Assembly: GCF_902167145.1 (NCBI RefSeq) | Contig: NC_050096.1 | Coordinates: 185,911,825-185,975,824 of the forward strand | DNA: 64,000 bases | Reading direction: 5' to 3' | Source of the DNA: Zea mays | Taxonomy: Eukaryota > Streptophyta > Magnoliopsida > Poales > Poaceae | Shown here: one piece after another, positions 29,779-41,399 of the stretch | Position numbering within the stretch: position 1 is the first letter of the stretch | How the letters are laid out: each line of letters starts with the position of its first letter | Program-made: the position numbers and the translations under genes | The notes under the pieces: generated by a model | The model's database searches: none | What the model saw: the letters and a program-made list of their open reading frames with translations, nothing else | Told to the model about the DNA's origin: nothing

Positions 29779-32700
29779 TCAATAAAGACCCAAAAATTTC
29801 CACCATAATGCACCAGCAACTCCCCAAATTACAGCATTGATTGCGGCTGTTATAAAACCCAGCTTGAATACATCCGGAAGGTCAACATACCCCGCTGCAC
29901 GAGAAAAACATCAGGTTACTCAGCACAGAACAAATATTAAAGCTTTATTTATTAAAGCGCCTATAAGGATGATCTAACTAAAACAAGCAAAAAAAATCTT
30001 CATATGTCTACTATGTGCAGCAGCCTGTGCTTTCTTTTCATTATAAAGCTCCATTTGAATTATCATTTTGTTCTGAGCACAGATATTGTTATGGCAAGTG
30101 GAGTTGTTAGATAAGGAAAAAAGAATAAGTTTGTATGATTTGGATTGCTAGGATAAGGAAAGATTTGGTTAGTTAGAATAAAGAAAGAATTAGGAAACAG
30201 ATTTAGGTTGATTTGGTTACCATATTTTCTTAGAGGTTAGGTAAGCCTCACAAGGAGAAGAGATGTATCAATCTAATCAATCAAGAATTTAGGATATGAC
30301 ATCCGGTATCGAAGATCTAAGGTTCCGACACCACCAGCCCAGGGCACTTCTTGTGCCAGCCCCTAGCACCCTGCCCCCTAGGCAAATCTTGGCCCTAGAG
30401 GCACCTTTTGTTCACGTCCCTAGAGCATTTCATGGATCGACCTCAAGCGCCTTGGCCTTTGGGGCACTTCTTGCACCATCCCCAGGTGCCCCAACCCTCG
30501 GGCACTTCTTGCGCCAGCCCCGAGCGCCTGACCCCTAGGGCACATGTTCCGCTCGCTCCTTAGGGTACCTCAACATTGGGGACTTCCCGGTGAGGCACAC
30601 AGACCAATAGCCATCCAACGAGAAGACATGGGGTCCTTTGCAGGCACACCCTATGTAGTGTTGTCGCATTCCGTCACTAGCCTCCACAAGGGCGTCTCTG
30701 CTAGTCATTATTGCGACTACTCCCAGGCTTGACACCCACCAAACTACTCCATGGGATACAGGTGGTTTTACACATGTCACACCATTCCATGGGAACATCG
30801 ACATCTGTAGCCATGACCACCAACACAGCTGTCTTGAAGGAGTAGAGTGGTGTTGGCAAGTGGAATTGTTCGGACAAGGAAAGAATAAGTTAAATTGATT
30901 TGGTTAGTCAGAATAAGAAAAGATTTGGTTACCTAAAAGAGATAAATTAGATTGATTTGGTTATGATATATCTTTAGGAGTTAAGCAAGACTCTCTATAT
31001 AAGAAAAGGAGATGTAACAATCTATTCAAGCAAGAATTTAGAAGAAAAACCCTTCTCTCTTGCTCAATCGTGGGCAAGGCCCTTGCCCAATCCCCTTGCG
31101 CTCTCTCAAACCTAGCCACCACCACAATAAATATGAAGGTAGTTTTCATGATCAAATACACTTTCATACTTAGCGAAATAGAAGTTGATGCTTGAAAAGA
31201 ATTTAGTAGTAAATGGAATCGACGGAAAGAACACAAAATATGGTGCATCAAGATATGTTCTACACTACAAATTGCATACCAGTAGAAGTTAATCAGTTAA
31301 TTAACCGCTCTGTAAATTGGTATTGAAAACCAGGCTTGAAACATGGAATGTAGCAATCGAACGCAGTGGATTGCGAGCAAACTTGGAAAAATATGTACTA
31401 TTCAACAAAAGAGATGGAAAAGCACAATTACCTCCAAAGTATACTGCAGATTGCCCGCTACTATAGTGTGTTAGTGCTCCAAAGAGGTTTGCATTGTATG
31501 CCAAAGCAAGTGCCGACATTAGAGCTGGCACACCAGCTGCTAAATGCATCGCAAGAAATGCTGAGTATAAAGCTCCAACATGTGCAGTTTGGCTTGCAAA
31601 TATATAGTGAATAAAGAAGTACGAGGCCTGAAGGACAACAAATGCTGCAGGCCAGCTCAATGAGAAAGATTGAAGAACCTTGGCAACACAATTCGACATC
31701 CAGGACACAATCCCAAGGTTAGTAAGCTGCCCAGCCAAACCAACTAAAATAGCAAACCAAGCTAGGGTGTCCCATGCAGACTTCTCATTCAAACAATCCT
31801 CCCAGTTTAGCACTCCAAGCACAAGAAGTATTGAGAGTCCAATCATTGCAGCAACAACGCTGGATACGCCAATAGTTTCCCTGCCATATTAGAAACAGGC
31901 TGAGTCTTTTGTGTTCCTCATCAACAAAAAAAAGGAAAACTGGATATTTATGAATCATATTGACTCTTGGTCGTAAAGAAGAAAGAAAATTTTAGCTGCC
32001 ACCACAATCATGAGTGGAACCACAGACTACTACAGGAACTTTTCATGGAAAACTCACAGAACAATGCTCCTCAGTGCTCTGTGATGTGAACATTATCACA
32101 ATAACAACTACAGCAGGCACCAGTCAAGAAAGGTACTTGTGCTCTTGAGCTGCGTATATATACTTAGGTCCTATTTAGGAATGCTTCAGCTTCATAAATT
32201 TAGTAAAAGCTTCAAACAATCATGAAACTGAGGTTACAAACTTTTAAAAGACATTTGGATAAGTCATTTTGTTTCTTATTTAGATTAAAAATATTTTTAA
32301 AACTAATTAAATTTATATTATACACCACAGCTTCACGCTGAAGCTGGAACCAGAGCTGTGCCAAACACGCCCTTGCATGATTCCAAAAACAGTGAACGGT
32401 GAAATTAAATACAAAAGTTCAGTTACCAAAAGTTTAGTTACAGATTGCAAGTCAATTCATGGGGAAAATTCTCTTTAAAAAGAAAAGTCTTACCCAAAAA
32501 TCCATAGTGAGACTGCAAGAAGCATCGTCCCAATCATGACCCATTCATTTTTTGTTACTGGACCCATGTTCTTTAGCTTCTCGGCAGCTAATGCTGGGGC
32601 TTCAGGAGTGTCCTTTATTTCAGGGGGGAATATTTTGTAAATCAAATAAGGAGTCACTAAAAGCCCAAGAACTGCTGGCACGCTAGAAACCTTGAACCAA

Positions 32701-35700
32701 GTAATCCATGGGTTTCCGATACTAACACCAATCTCCTCTGCTAACTTCAGACACAACAGGTTCTGTGCAGCTGCTGTCAAGAAGAGAGCACTGGAGTTCG
32801 CAGCTGCCTGTCAATCAAGCATCAGAAACCAACACAGTAAATCCATTGATCAATTTTTAAAATGCACTAATTATTAAGAAGCGAAAACATAACTAGTACA
32901 ACTACAGAGGACACAAGTCCACTTAAACACAAGAAACCACATATAAGAACACTCACATTTTGAGGCTAATTTCCAATTCAAATGTAAGATTTCAATTTGT
33001 TCAAAGAAAAATATATGTAGTCATGTACCCACAATTAGTTTGTGCTTAACAAATGGATATCTCACTGCTTCATCGATTAATTATGGTTGTATCTCAGCAC
33101 ATCAAAATTATCCTTGCAAGTACACCCTTCGTGTCAAATCATAATGCTCACTTAGTCTGAGTGTGCACAGAAGCTCCACGCTGATGGAGATGGGACGGGA
33201 AGAGGATGGCCGTGCGGGAGCCGTGATGATCACATAAGCTCCACGCCCGGCGGTGAACAGGCGAACAGGGTGAGGCAAGAGTAATCCTTTCTTTAGATTA
33301 ATACTTGCTTTACATTCATGATTACAACCAAAAGGACTATATAGTCCGGGTCCTCCTAACAGACTCCACATCCTGAGACTTATCTCCTAAGACTTAGCTA
33401 ACGGACTCCTTATTTTAAGGACTGGATTTGTTGCATAACAATCCTGCAACAGAACATATCTAATCCTCCTCTAATCTCTTATCTGCATCGACCCCTACTA
33501 TGGGCCGATCAGCTGCCCTTCTGGGCCTTCGGCTGTACACTTTGCCGAACATAACATTTGTCCCTCCCTCGACGAACAGCTCGTCCTCGAGCTGAAAAAG
33601 AGGGTACGATGCTTTGAACTATTGCATAGGCTCCCAAGTGGCATCTTCTGGCTGCGCTCCATTCCACTGCACTAGCACCCGCCATTGCTCGTGCTCTGAG
33701 GACCTTCTCTGGAGTTGGAAGCAGCCACCCATTCTCCATTGGCAGCGTATCTGGAGGCAGCAAGGGTGGGGTGCACCGAAAGGGTTTGAGGAGTCCCACA
33801 TGAAAGCCATCGTGGATGTGCGCCCCTTTTGGCAATTCGAGTCTATACGCCACAAAGCCCACCTTTTCAATCACACGGAAGGGTCCTGCATAGCGTGGTC
33901 CCAGTTTTCCTTTGGGACGGTCGACTGGTGACTGAGCCTGTCGATGTAGAAGACGGAGCCATACCCAATCATCAACACTGAACTCGAGCTCGCGGTGCTT
34001 CCCATCATAAAACCTGCATGCATGTTCTTGAGCTTGTAGTAGCCTGTCTCGGAGCTCCCCAAGGAACAGATCGTGCTCATGGAGCATCTGGTCCACGACT
34101 TGCGTAGCAGCAGTCCCAAGCTGATATGGGATGAGTGGTGGAGGATCTCTACCATAAACTACACGGAATGGGGTTGTTTTGAGAGCTGAATGGTAGGATG
34201 TATTGTAGCAATACTCTGCCCAAGCTAGCAAGTTCACCCAAGCCCTAGGCCGATCCCCTGTGATGCACCTCAGATACATGGCAATTGTTTTGTTGACTAC
34301 CTCAGACTGACCATATGTTTGGGGATGAAATGTTGTACTCATTCTCAGTGTGACCCCTGCTAGCTTGAAGAGATCCTTCCAAACATGTCCTATAAACACC
34401 GGGTCCCGATCACTGACTATTGAGCTTGGGAAACCGTGTAGTCTGACTATACCATCAAAAAATGCTCGGGCTACTGTAGCTGCTGTGTACGGGTGACTTA
34501 GTGCAATTAAGTGTGCATATTTAGAGAACCGGTCTACCACTGTCAATATGACTGATTTTCCATGGACTTTTGGCAACCCCGCAACGAAATCCATTGCAAT
34601 ATATGTCCATATTTGCGTTGGTACCTCCAACGGTTGAAGCAGGCCTGCTGGTTGTGGAGCTTCAGTTTTGTTTTTTTGACAAATGACACAGGATCGTACC
34701 CAATCCTTTACTAGTGCCCTATGCTTGGTAAGGAAGAAGTCTGTCCTTAACCGATGGAGGGTTTTTTGAATTCCGCCGTGTCCTGCAGAGTGTGCAGCCT
34801 CAAGTATTGCTGGGATAATTGGTGACGAGGCTGGTACAAAAATTTGTTGTCCATGCAATATTAATCCATCCCTCATGTGCCATGGATCCCCCAAGCTGCC
34901 CTCCTGGATCTGTGCATGTAGGTGCTGCCACTCCCTGTTTTGTGCACAATCTGCTTCTAATTCTTTGTATAGCTGGAATGTGGGTGTTGAGAGAGCATAA
35001 ACAGATTCCTCTGGTGAGTCGCGCCGCGGCAATGCATCAGCTACTGTTGATAACCGCTGGTCCAACATATTCCACCTTGAAGTCAAACCCAAATAGTTTA
35101 CTTATCCACTGATGCTGGGGCACTGTTGATAACCGCTGGACCAACATATATTTGAGGCTAAAATGATCAGTGTGCACCACAAACTTCCTGCCCCATAGGT
35201 ATGGACGCCAATGTCGTACCAATCCTATGAGTTCTCTTTCATATGCTGCTAGCTTGACATGGCGTGCTGCAAAAAGGCCGACTGAATAAGGCTATAGGTC
35301 CCTGGTATTGGTGGAGGACAGCACCAAACCCAGAGCCCGACGCGTCGCAGTCCACTATGAAGGATTGCTCAAAATCTGGCAGCTTGAGTACCGGGGCTGA
35401 CGAGAGGGCCTTTTTGAGTGTTTGGAATGTTGAGTCTGCATCTGGGCACCATTTGAAGCCTTCTTTCTTAAGCAAATTGGTTAATGGAGCCGCGATGATT
35501 CCAAAATCCTGGATGAATTTCCGATAATAGTCTGCTAATCCCAAAAACCCCCGTAGACCTCGTGGTGATTGTGGTATTGGCCATGATGTTACTGTCTCAA
35601 CCTTGCTGCTGTCTACGGCCATCCCCTTGGCTGATACTATGTGGGCTAAAAATGCCACATAAGTAGCCCCGAAGTCACATTTGGACTGTTTGACAAAGAG

Positions 35701-38700
35701 CTGGTTGGTGTGAAGAGTTTTCAGGACTGCCTTGACATGTATGAGGTGTTCTGACCACGTTGCATTGTATATGAGAATGTCGTCAAAAAATACGAGCACG
35801 AAACGACGGAGGAATCGACCCAATACTTCATTCATCAAAGCCTGAAAAGTTGCAGGAGCATTTGAGAGGCCAAATGGCATCACCAAAACTCGAAGTGCCC
35901 ATGGTGTGTCCGGAAGGCTGTTTTGTGCACGTCCTATGGGTGGACTCAGACCTGATGTCTGATGATAACCAGAGCGGAGGTCCAACTTAGTGAAGAAATG
36001 GGCCCCATGAAGCTCATCTAGTAGCTCATCGACCACCGGTATAGGGTATTTATCCTTACAGTTTTCTCATTCAGTGCCCTGTAATAGATGCAAAATCGCC
36101 ATGAATCATCTGGCTTCTTTACTAGAAGGACAGGTGCCGAAAACGTCGAGGTGCTGAATCTGATAATGCCTTGCTGTAACATAGTCGTGCATTGTGCCTC
36201 AAGTTCATCTTTCTAAAGTTGTGGGTACCTATATGGTCGCACCGCTACAGGGGTTGTTCCTGGCAATAGGTGGATCCTATGGTCACACCTTCTTGCTGGG
36301 GGAAGGCCAGTAGGTGTTGCAAAAACCGCCTGGAACTGCTGGAGTAGGCTATCCATCATAGGCCTGTGTTCGGCACTTGCTGTTTTGACTGCCCAGACTG
36401 CAGGGTGCATGTGAATGTCGTCCCGAGACGAGCCCAAACCTTTCCACAAAATCTTCTTTCCCCTTCGCCAAAAGGCGAGACACAAGTCCTCTAGGTCCCA
36501 AAGAATTGGCCCCAATGTATGCAGAAACTGGACGCCGAGAATAACATCAATGGAGTCAAGTGGAATAGCATATGCATCTATTAGAAACTCTTCTAGGCTG
36601 ATAGTAATGCCCATCCTATTGGGAAACCTGCAGCAGGTGACTTTGTCACCGTTTGCTACCATGGCCTGGAGACCATTGTTGGGGCTGTACTCCAGTTGCA
36701 GAGCTCTCGTTGTGCCCAAGTTGATGAAGTTGTGCGTGGAGCCCGTGTCTAGTAGTGCTGTGAGAGACCTTCCCCTAATAGAGACTTCAACTGCATTGTG
36801 TCTTCTGATTGAATGCCAGTTAAGGCATGCAGGGAAATCATTGGTTCTTGATCTGGTTCTGCAGTGCGCCGGATCTTCGTCTTCCTCAAAATCAGCGACC
36901 TCTAGATAAAAAGGCCGAGGGCAACGGTGTCCCCGGACATACTGCTCGTCACAGTTGTAACAGAGCCCCTGACGTCGGCGCTCGGTCATCTCAGCTGAGG
37001 TAAGTTTCTTGAATGGTCGCTGCTGTCCTGTGCTGGGTGCTGCAGGGATCACGGGTTGATGTGCTGGCACTGGTACTGACGGTCGTTGAGGTGGCCGGTG
37101 TAGGGACTTGCTGGAGTTTGGTGTCGGGTGGGTGTCGAGCGCCTGCGACCTCTGTTCATATGCTTGTGCCAAACTCAGGGCGTGATTGAGATCACGTGGT
37201 GCCATGAGTTCCACATCGATCTTAATACGCTTTGGAAGGTCAGTTGCAAACAGGTGCACCTTCTGCTCCTAGGAGAGTGGGGCTGTCTGGGCTAGCGGGT
37301 CCCAAAATCTTTCCTGGTAGTCATCTACCGTCGTGCGGAAGGGAAGGCGTGCCAATTCGCCGAGAGGATTGTTGCGTAGTGGCGGCCCAAATCGGAGTTG
37401 CCAGTGCTGCTTGAAAACTCCCCACGACAAGGAAGGCTCGTCGCGTTGAAGCTGGGTGTACCATGTCCGGACAATTCATGTCATGTGATAGGAGGCAAGC
37501 CAGACTTTCTCCTCCTCTAACGCGTGTTGTCCTTCGAAGAACTGTTCACACCGATTTAGCCACTGGAGAGGATCTTCCTTGCCATCAAACATGGCAAACT
37601 CGAGGCAGTGGAAACGGGGCACGCCTATTGTAGCAGACTGTAATTGGGTACTGGCCACTATGTGTGGCATTGGCTGCAGCTGTGGTATGGGTGATGGGGA
37701 ATGCGGGAAAGGCAGCAGATGGAGTGGCCACTATTCTTAAGGTGTCGCCTAGGCGTCCAGGCGGAGGTCCAATGCCTAGGCGCCTTGCCCGCCTACCTCG
37801 CCTAGGCGTCCAGGCGGTGGTCCAACGCCTTGTCTCGCCTTATCGCTTTAAAAACCATAGGAGTGGCAGTGGGGTGGTGGAATCAATGGTGGAATAGGTG
37901 GTGGTCGGGTTGGTGGTGGTGGTGGGTTGCTGTGGTGGAACGGCGGCGGCCCCTGTCGTGGCCGGGGGCAAGACCCCCATAACCCGACATGCAGTAGGGC
38001 CCTTCTGGCGGAGGTAAGACGACGGCTGGTTCAGGCGGCTTCTCGATTGCAGCCACGCGGGAGGAGATCGAAGACATCTAGGTGGCGAAAATCCCTAGTT
38101 GGCGCTGGATCTCTGCCAGGGCCGTCGTGACCGACTCCGAGGATGGTGATTGGGCGGCAGAGGAGCGTTTCATCGCGGCATATCTGATACCAGGTTGGTA
38201 GGAACTCCCCTACTGCGAAGATTGTACGTATGGCTGGTGGAGATGGGATGGGAAGAGGATGGTCGTGCGGGAGCCGTGATGATCACAGAAGCTCCACGCC
38301 CGGCGGTGAACAGGCGAACAGGGTGAGGCAAGAGTAATCCCTTCTTTAGATTAATACTTGCTTTACATTCATGATTACAACCAAAAGGACTATATAGTCC
38401 GAGTCCTCCTGGCAGACTCCACATCCTACGACTTATCTCCTAAGACTTAGCTAACAGACTCCTTATTTTAAGGACTGGATTTGTTGCATAACAATCCTGC
38501 AACTGAACATATTTAATCCTCCCCTAATCTCTTATCTGCATCGACCCCTACTGTGGGTCGATCAACTGCCCTTCTGGGCCTTCGGGTGTACACTTTGCCG
38601 AACATAACATATACATTTGGATTAAGCAACGAAACAATATCCTTTCTATCTCTTCCATAGGGCGCCAAGGGTAAAAACTTTGCCTCATTACCGATCATGA

Positions 38701-41170
38701 CTATGGGCTGCATAGAGGGTCCTGCTGTAAGCAGAACAAGTCTACACCACCACCTTCCAGTCTTCAGTCCAGGAGACATTGTTCAAAATCCTCGATGGGA
38801 GAGATCCCCCGACCATCCACTCCTATGAGCCAGGCGAGACGTGGGTTGCTGTGGTGACCAAGTCTGTGGCCAAACGTCATGAGCTTCTTGCCTATGTCCG
38901 CCTTGAGCAAGCTCAGGTCATCTACAAGCACTGCCTAGTCAGAGTCCCTTCCTACCATCACACAACATGGACCCATTCTAAAAAAGGACAGATCTAGCGT
39001 CGACGGCTCCCACGTGAGTGGGGTTTGAGAAAGGAATAACCGAGGCAAGACTTACCCCTGCATTTTGCAGAGAGGTTGTATCTAACCCCAAGACCTTAGG
39101 CTCAGTCGGAAGGCTTCTCATCATTGCGTCAGGCCTGTCCTTCACGGACCCATTCTAAACAGTTTATAGATTTGTTCAGTGTCTTCTGGTATTTCAGAGC
39201 AACCAAGGAGGCACTCACACAGACTCCCAAGGAATTCTTCAACACCATATACATATATGGTGAGAGCAATTGCAAGATTGATACTATAAACACGATCTTA
39301 TACAGAAACAACAAGAAGGTAAGGACATAGAGTAGCAACTGAAATCTATAAACAATGAGACTCTGATGTTACTAATGCATTACATCACATAACTAAAGCA
39401 AGATGTTGGCTACTAATTAGGTGAACAAACACTCAACCAGCACTAGAAAAAAAACATTTGACCAGTGCTAGATCTACAGGGGGGGTGCAGTAGCAGACTA
39501 AGGCCGTATGCACAAGAATCTACCAGATTCTTTAGCAATAAAATGAATACACATGTATCTATAATTCTATATCTGTGTATCACTGTATCCAGAAAATAGC
39601 CAGCTGAACGCTAGACTAGCAAAATGATTAGTATACGATGCACTACGATTCATAGAAATGCCATGTTTGTTTCACGGCTTTCTTTGCATTGAGTCAAGTG
39701 ACCAACAAGGCAAACAACCATAACAAATATTTTTAAGGATCAATTTGTTCAGTCCTTCAAATCACTGTTATGCAATCAAATGACTCAAACTGCACTCAAG
39801 AGTGAACACGGTTTTTCAATTCAGTGGTGATTAGCATCAGTGTGGATTTCTATGAGACACTAAATAATCTTAAGACGCAGTTTCCATTAGTAGGCCCTAT
39901 CATATTAACAATTACAGAGTACAATAGTTTTAAGCAAGGCTAATAATACAACTCGTTCTATTTAGTAGTTAGCTACTCTAAGGCCCACTTGTTTGTCTCA
40001 CGTATTTTCTTTTCTTGTGCATAAGCTGACGGTAAACTTAGGGCCCGTTTCTCTTCTCTCCCCCCTTTCTCCTACTCGGCACACATCCCACTTATAATCT
40101 ATGTAAGAAGTTCACCCCCAACAACAGTAACAGTGTAACAGTAACGGATGCAGCTATCACTATCAGATTTCCGAAAGAAAAAAAAAATGCATGCAGCATG
40201 CTTCTGCTTCTAGAGATATAAGCACTAGGCAGGCACATGCACCGATTCATCTATCTGGAACAAAATTTAAAAGGCTCAGAGCCAAAACGAATATCTGATA
40301 TAACAGCGGGATTTATTAGACTGGTAACATCTTAATGTAAAACCAGCATGCATCTGCACTGCATGATCAAGCATTCAAGCGCGCCGTTGTTACCTGTAAC
40401 TGCGATTGCACAAGATAAGAGCCGAGTTTCTTCGCCGATGGATCGTTGGGCTTGCTTCCGGACGAGAGCGATAGCGACTTGACGATGGGAAGGAAAACAC
40501 CTCCAGCCCTGGCCGTGGTGCTGGGCATGGCAGGGGAGATGAGAGCCTCGCTGATGGCAAGCCCATAGGATAGGCCCAAAGTGCTGCGCCCCAGCCATTT
40601 GACGAAGTACGTGGCGACGCGGTCGCCGAGTCCGGTTTTGACAAAGCCGCGCGCGAAGAAGAAGGATATGACGATGAGCCAGATGACTTCGTTAGTGAAC
40701 GCCCCGAACGCGGCGGTGAAGGGGAGCGTGCGGGTGGCGACGGTGGCTGTGAGGCCAAGGAACGCCCACGCACCGACGGGGAGCGGGCCGAGGACGAGCC
40801 CCGCGATGGTGGAGAGGAAGATGGAGAGGAGCTGCCAGGCCTCTGGGGTTACCTCGGCCGGCCGCGGCACGAGGAAGCGGACGGCGAGGCCGGCGGCAAG
40901 CGAGAGAAAGAGGGGCAGCGGTTTAGCACCGCCAGATGCCGCCGACGCCGCCGGCTTAGAGCTCGCTTGAGAGGCCGATGCGGAGGCGAGGAGCGGGGGC
41001 AGGTGGCGGCGAGGGATAGGTGAGAGGTGGGAGGCGATGGGGGGTGAGAGGGAGAGGGGATTGGGGTAAGAGTGGAGGTGGAGGTGCAGATGGCGGCGGC
41101 GGAGGTGGCTATGGGAGGTCGGGAGAGGGAGAGCCGGTCGGTGGGTGACGGCGAGCCGGAGGCTCTCCAT
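29779..41170 (-). CDS. DiT1: Dicarboxylate transporter 1, chloroplastic (2-oxoglutarate/malate translocator)
   Basis: Exons on the complement: 41170-40394, 32807-32494, 31880-31432 and 29894-29779. All junctions are GT...AG with consistent phases; total 1656 bp, 551 residues plus TGA. The first about 75 residues are a Ser/Arg/Pro-rich plastid transit peptide. The rest is a multi-span carrier of the DASS (sodium/sulfate symporter-like) family, with hallmark segments VISFFFARGFVKTGLGDR, EALISPAMPSTTARAGG, SSALFLTAAAQNL, AWFAILVGLAGQLTNLG, FGALTHYSSGQ and a C-terminus WWKFLGLY; these agree with plant DiT1/OMT1. It exchanges 2-oxoglutarate for malate at the inner envelope, supporting ammonia assimilation and malate/oxaloacetate shuttling. 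The ATG has a CACCAATGG context. Intron 1 (7.6 kb) holds a chromovirus, yet coding is intact. Family length is usually 550-570 residues. Confidence 0.95.
30087..31060 (+). mobile_element. TRIM-like small LTR element in DiT1 intron 3
   Basis: Two diverged direct repeats of about 210 bp (30087-30299, TGTTATGGCAAGTGGA; and from 30851, TGTTGGCAAGTGGA) flank about 550 bp without gag or pol. A PBS-like CGGTATCGAAGAT follows the first repeat and a purine-rich GAAGGAGTAGAGTGG precedes the second. The interior has degenerate repeats of a GGGCACTTCTTG motif (30343, 30460, 30498). The right boundary and TSD are unclear. Confidence 0.5.
32164..32373. mobile_element. MITE remnant in DiT1 intron 2
   Basis: About 210 bp beginning GGTCCTATTTAGGAATGC and ending GTGCCAAACACGCCC, with GCTTCAGCTTC/GAAGCTGGA inverted blocks near the ends. 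The terminal repeats are imperfect. Confidence 0.45.
33181..33556 (-). repeat. Chromovirus 3' LTR (truncated)
   Basis: Matches 38234-38609 with a few percent differences; the outermost 38 bp are missing. Confidence 0.85.
33557..36212 (-). pseudogene. Chromovirus pol (RT, RNase H, integrase, chromodomain), frameshifted
   Basis: Complement reading. The RT block (36036-35239) has HFFTKLDLRSGYHQ, FGLSNAPATFQALMNEVL and VFFDDILIYN (FDD in place of the usual YxDD), then the start of RNase H (FIVDCDASGSGFGAVL). A block at 35222-35037 covers the RNase H end (FVVHTDHFSLKYML). Integrase (35092-33700) has HxxxH/CxxC (HSAGHGGIQKT, CVICQ), D in MDFVAGLP, D in VSDRDPVF and the E region HPQTYGQSEVVNKT. A chromodomain follows in another frame (EQWRVLVQWNGAQPEDATWEP, about 33700-33620), so a frameshift precedes it. 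Further breaks lie near 36040-36210 and 35090-35240. Confidence 0.85.
36213..37670 (-). pseudogene. Chromovirus gag and protease, broken
   Basis: The complement of 37670-37476 reads gag core (FDGKEDPLQWLNRCEQFFEG). 37259-36213 continues with the gag C-terminus, a zinc knuckle (CYNCDEQYVRGHRC) and the aspartic protease (LLDTGSTHNFI), then the N-terminal RT linker (HRIHLLPGTTPVAVRPYRYP). Stops near 37270-37475 and a MITE-like insertion upstream (37725-37862) disrupt it. Confidence 0.8.
37725..37862. mobile_element. Small MITE inside the chromovirus gag
   Basis: About 135 bp made of two copies of a GCCTAGGCGTCCAGGCGG block (37746 and 37799 regions), ending GCTTTAAAAACCATA. It interrupts gag coding. 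The right-hand sequence is typical of a short plant transposon end. Confidence 0.5.
38196..38609 (-). repeat. Chromovirus 5' LTR
   Basis: 414 bp, TGGTAGGAAC...CATAACA on the + strand. The PBS lies three bases beyond its inner end. Confidence 0.8.
38610..38745 (-). other. Exon-like open segment truncated by the chromovirus LTR
   Basis: On the complement a pyrimidine-rich TTGTTCTGCTTACAG looks like a splice acceptor. It is followed by about 40 open codons (GPSMQPIVMIGNEAKF, then LAPYGRDRKDIVSLLNPNV) that end at the LTR junction. I do not recognise the protein. It could be a captured exon fragment or old transposon coding. Confidence 0.35.
38779..38997 (+). pseudogene. Ty3/gypsy integrase C-terminal fragment
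   Basis: 72 codons reading GRDPPTIHSYEPGETWVAVV and LEQAQVIYKH, the region just after the integrase core in Ty3/gypsy elements. There are no neighbouring domains, so it is an isolated fragment in DiT1 intron 1, on the strand opposite to DiT1. Confidence 0.65.
39000..40392. other. Remainder of DiT1 intron 1
   Basis: I see no coding or element structure here beyond small ORFs. The intron donor is CAG/GTAACA at 40394/40393. Confidence 0.5.
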
Positions 41171-41173
41171 TGG

Positions 41174-41197
41174 TGGCGGCGGCGGCGGCGGCGGCGA
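41174..41197. repeat. (GGC)n microsatellite in the DiT1 5' leader
   Basis: About eight GGC units, a few bases upstream of the DiT1 start codon; on the sense strand (GCC)n just before CACCAATGG. Confidence 0.85.
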
Positions 41198-41260
41198 GCG
41201 CTACGGGCACTGGTGGCGGCGGAGAGCAACGACAGGTAAGATTTGTTTTTGTTTGTTTTG

Positions 41261-41271
41261 TTTTTATAAAA
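41261..41271 (-). promoter_or_regulatory. TATA box of DiT1
   Basis: TTTTATAAAAA on the complement, about 90 bp upstream of the ATG. It predicts a leader of about 60-65 nt. Confidence 0.55.
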
Positions 41272-41399
41272 CGGGGAGCTGGAGAGGCGTGATCTGTCAC
41301 TGTCAGGCTGCTCTTGACAGCAGGGGTAGTGTACTAGTGGGACCAGTTTCTCTACTGTACTGTACAATTGTACGTATGTGCGGATCTCCTTCGGTTTGA

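Larger units (their letters stand above)
33181..38609 (-). mobile_element. Chromovirus (Reina-like Ty3/gypsy) in DiT1 intron 1
   Basis: Sense strand is the complement, the same as DiT1. 5' LTR 38196-38609; PBS TGGTATCAGA (complement of 38183-38192, initiator tRNA-Met type); gag/protease 36213-37670; RT 35239-36036; integrase and chromodomain 33605-35092; purine tract GAGGGAGGGACAAA beside the 3' LTR (33181-33556). The 3' LTR lacks the outer 38 bp of the 5' LTR, and no TSD is found, so the left border was altered. Frameshifts in gag and pol make it non-autonomous now. The Reina assignment is tentative; the chromodomain places it among chromoviruses. Confidence 0.85.

Noticed and set aside
30296..30804. 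ORFs within DiT1 intron 3
   Set aside because: They arise from the degenerate GC-rich repeats inside the TRIM-like element.
40390..40773. 127-codon frame on the complement, overlapping DiT1 exon 1
   Set aside because: Alternative frame of the GC-rich DiT1 exon; the DiT1 frame has full family similarity.
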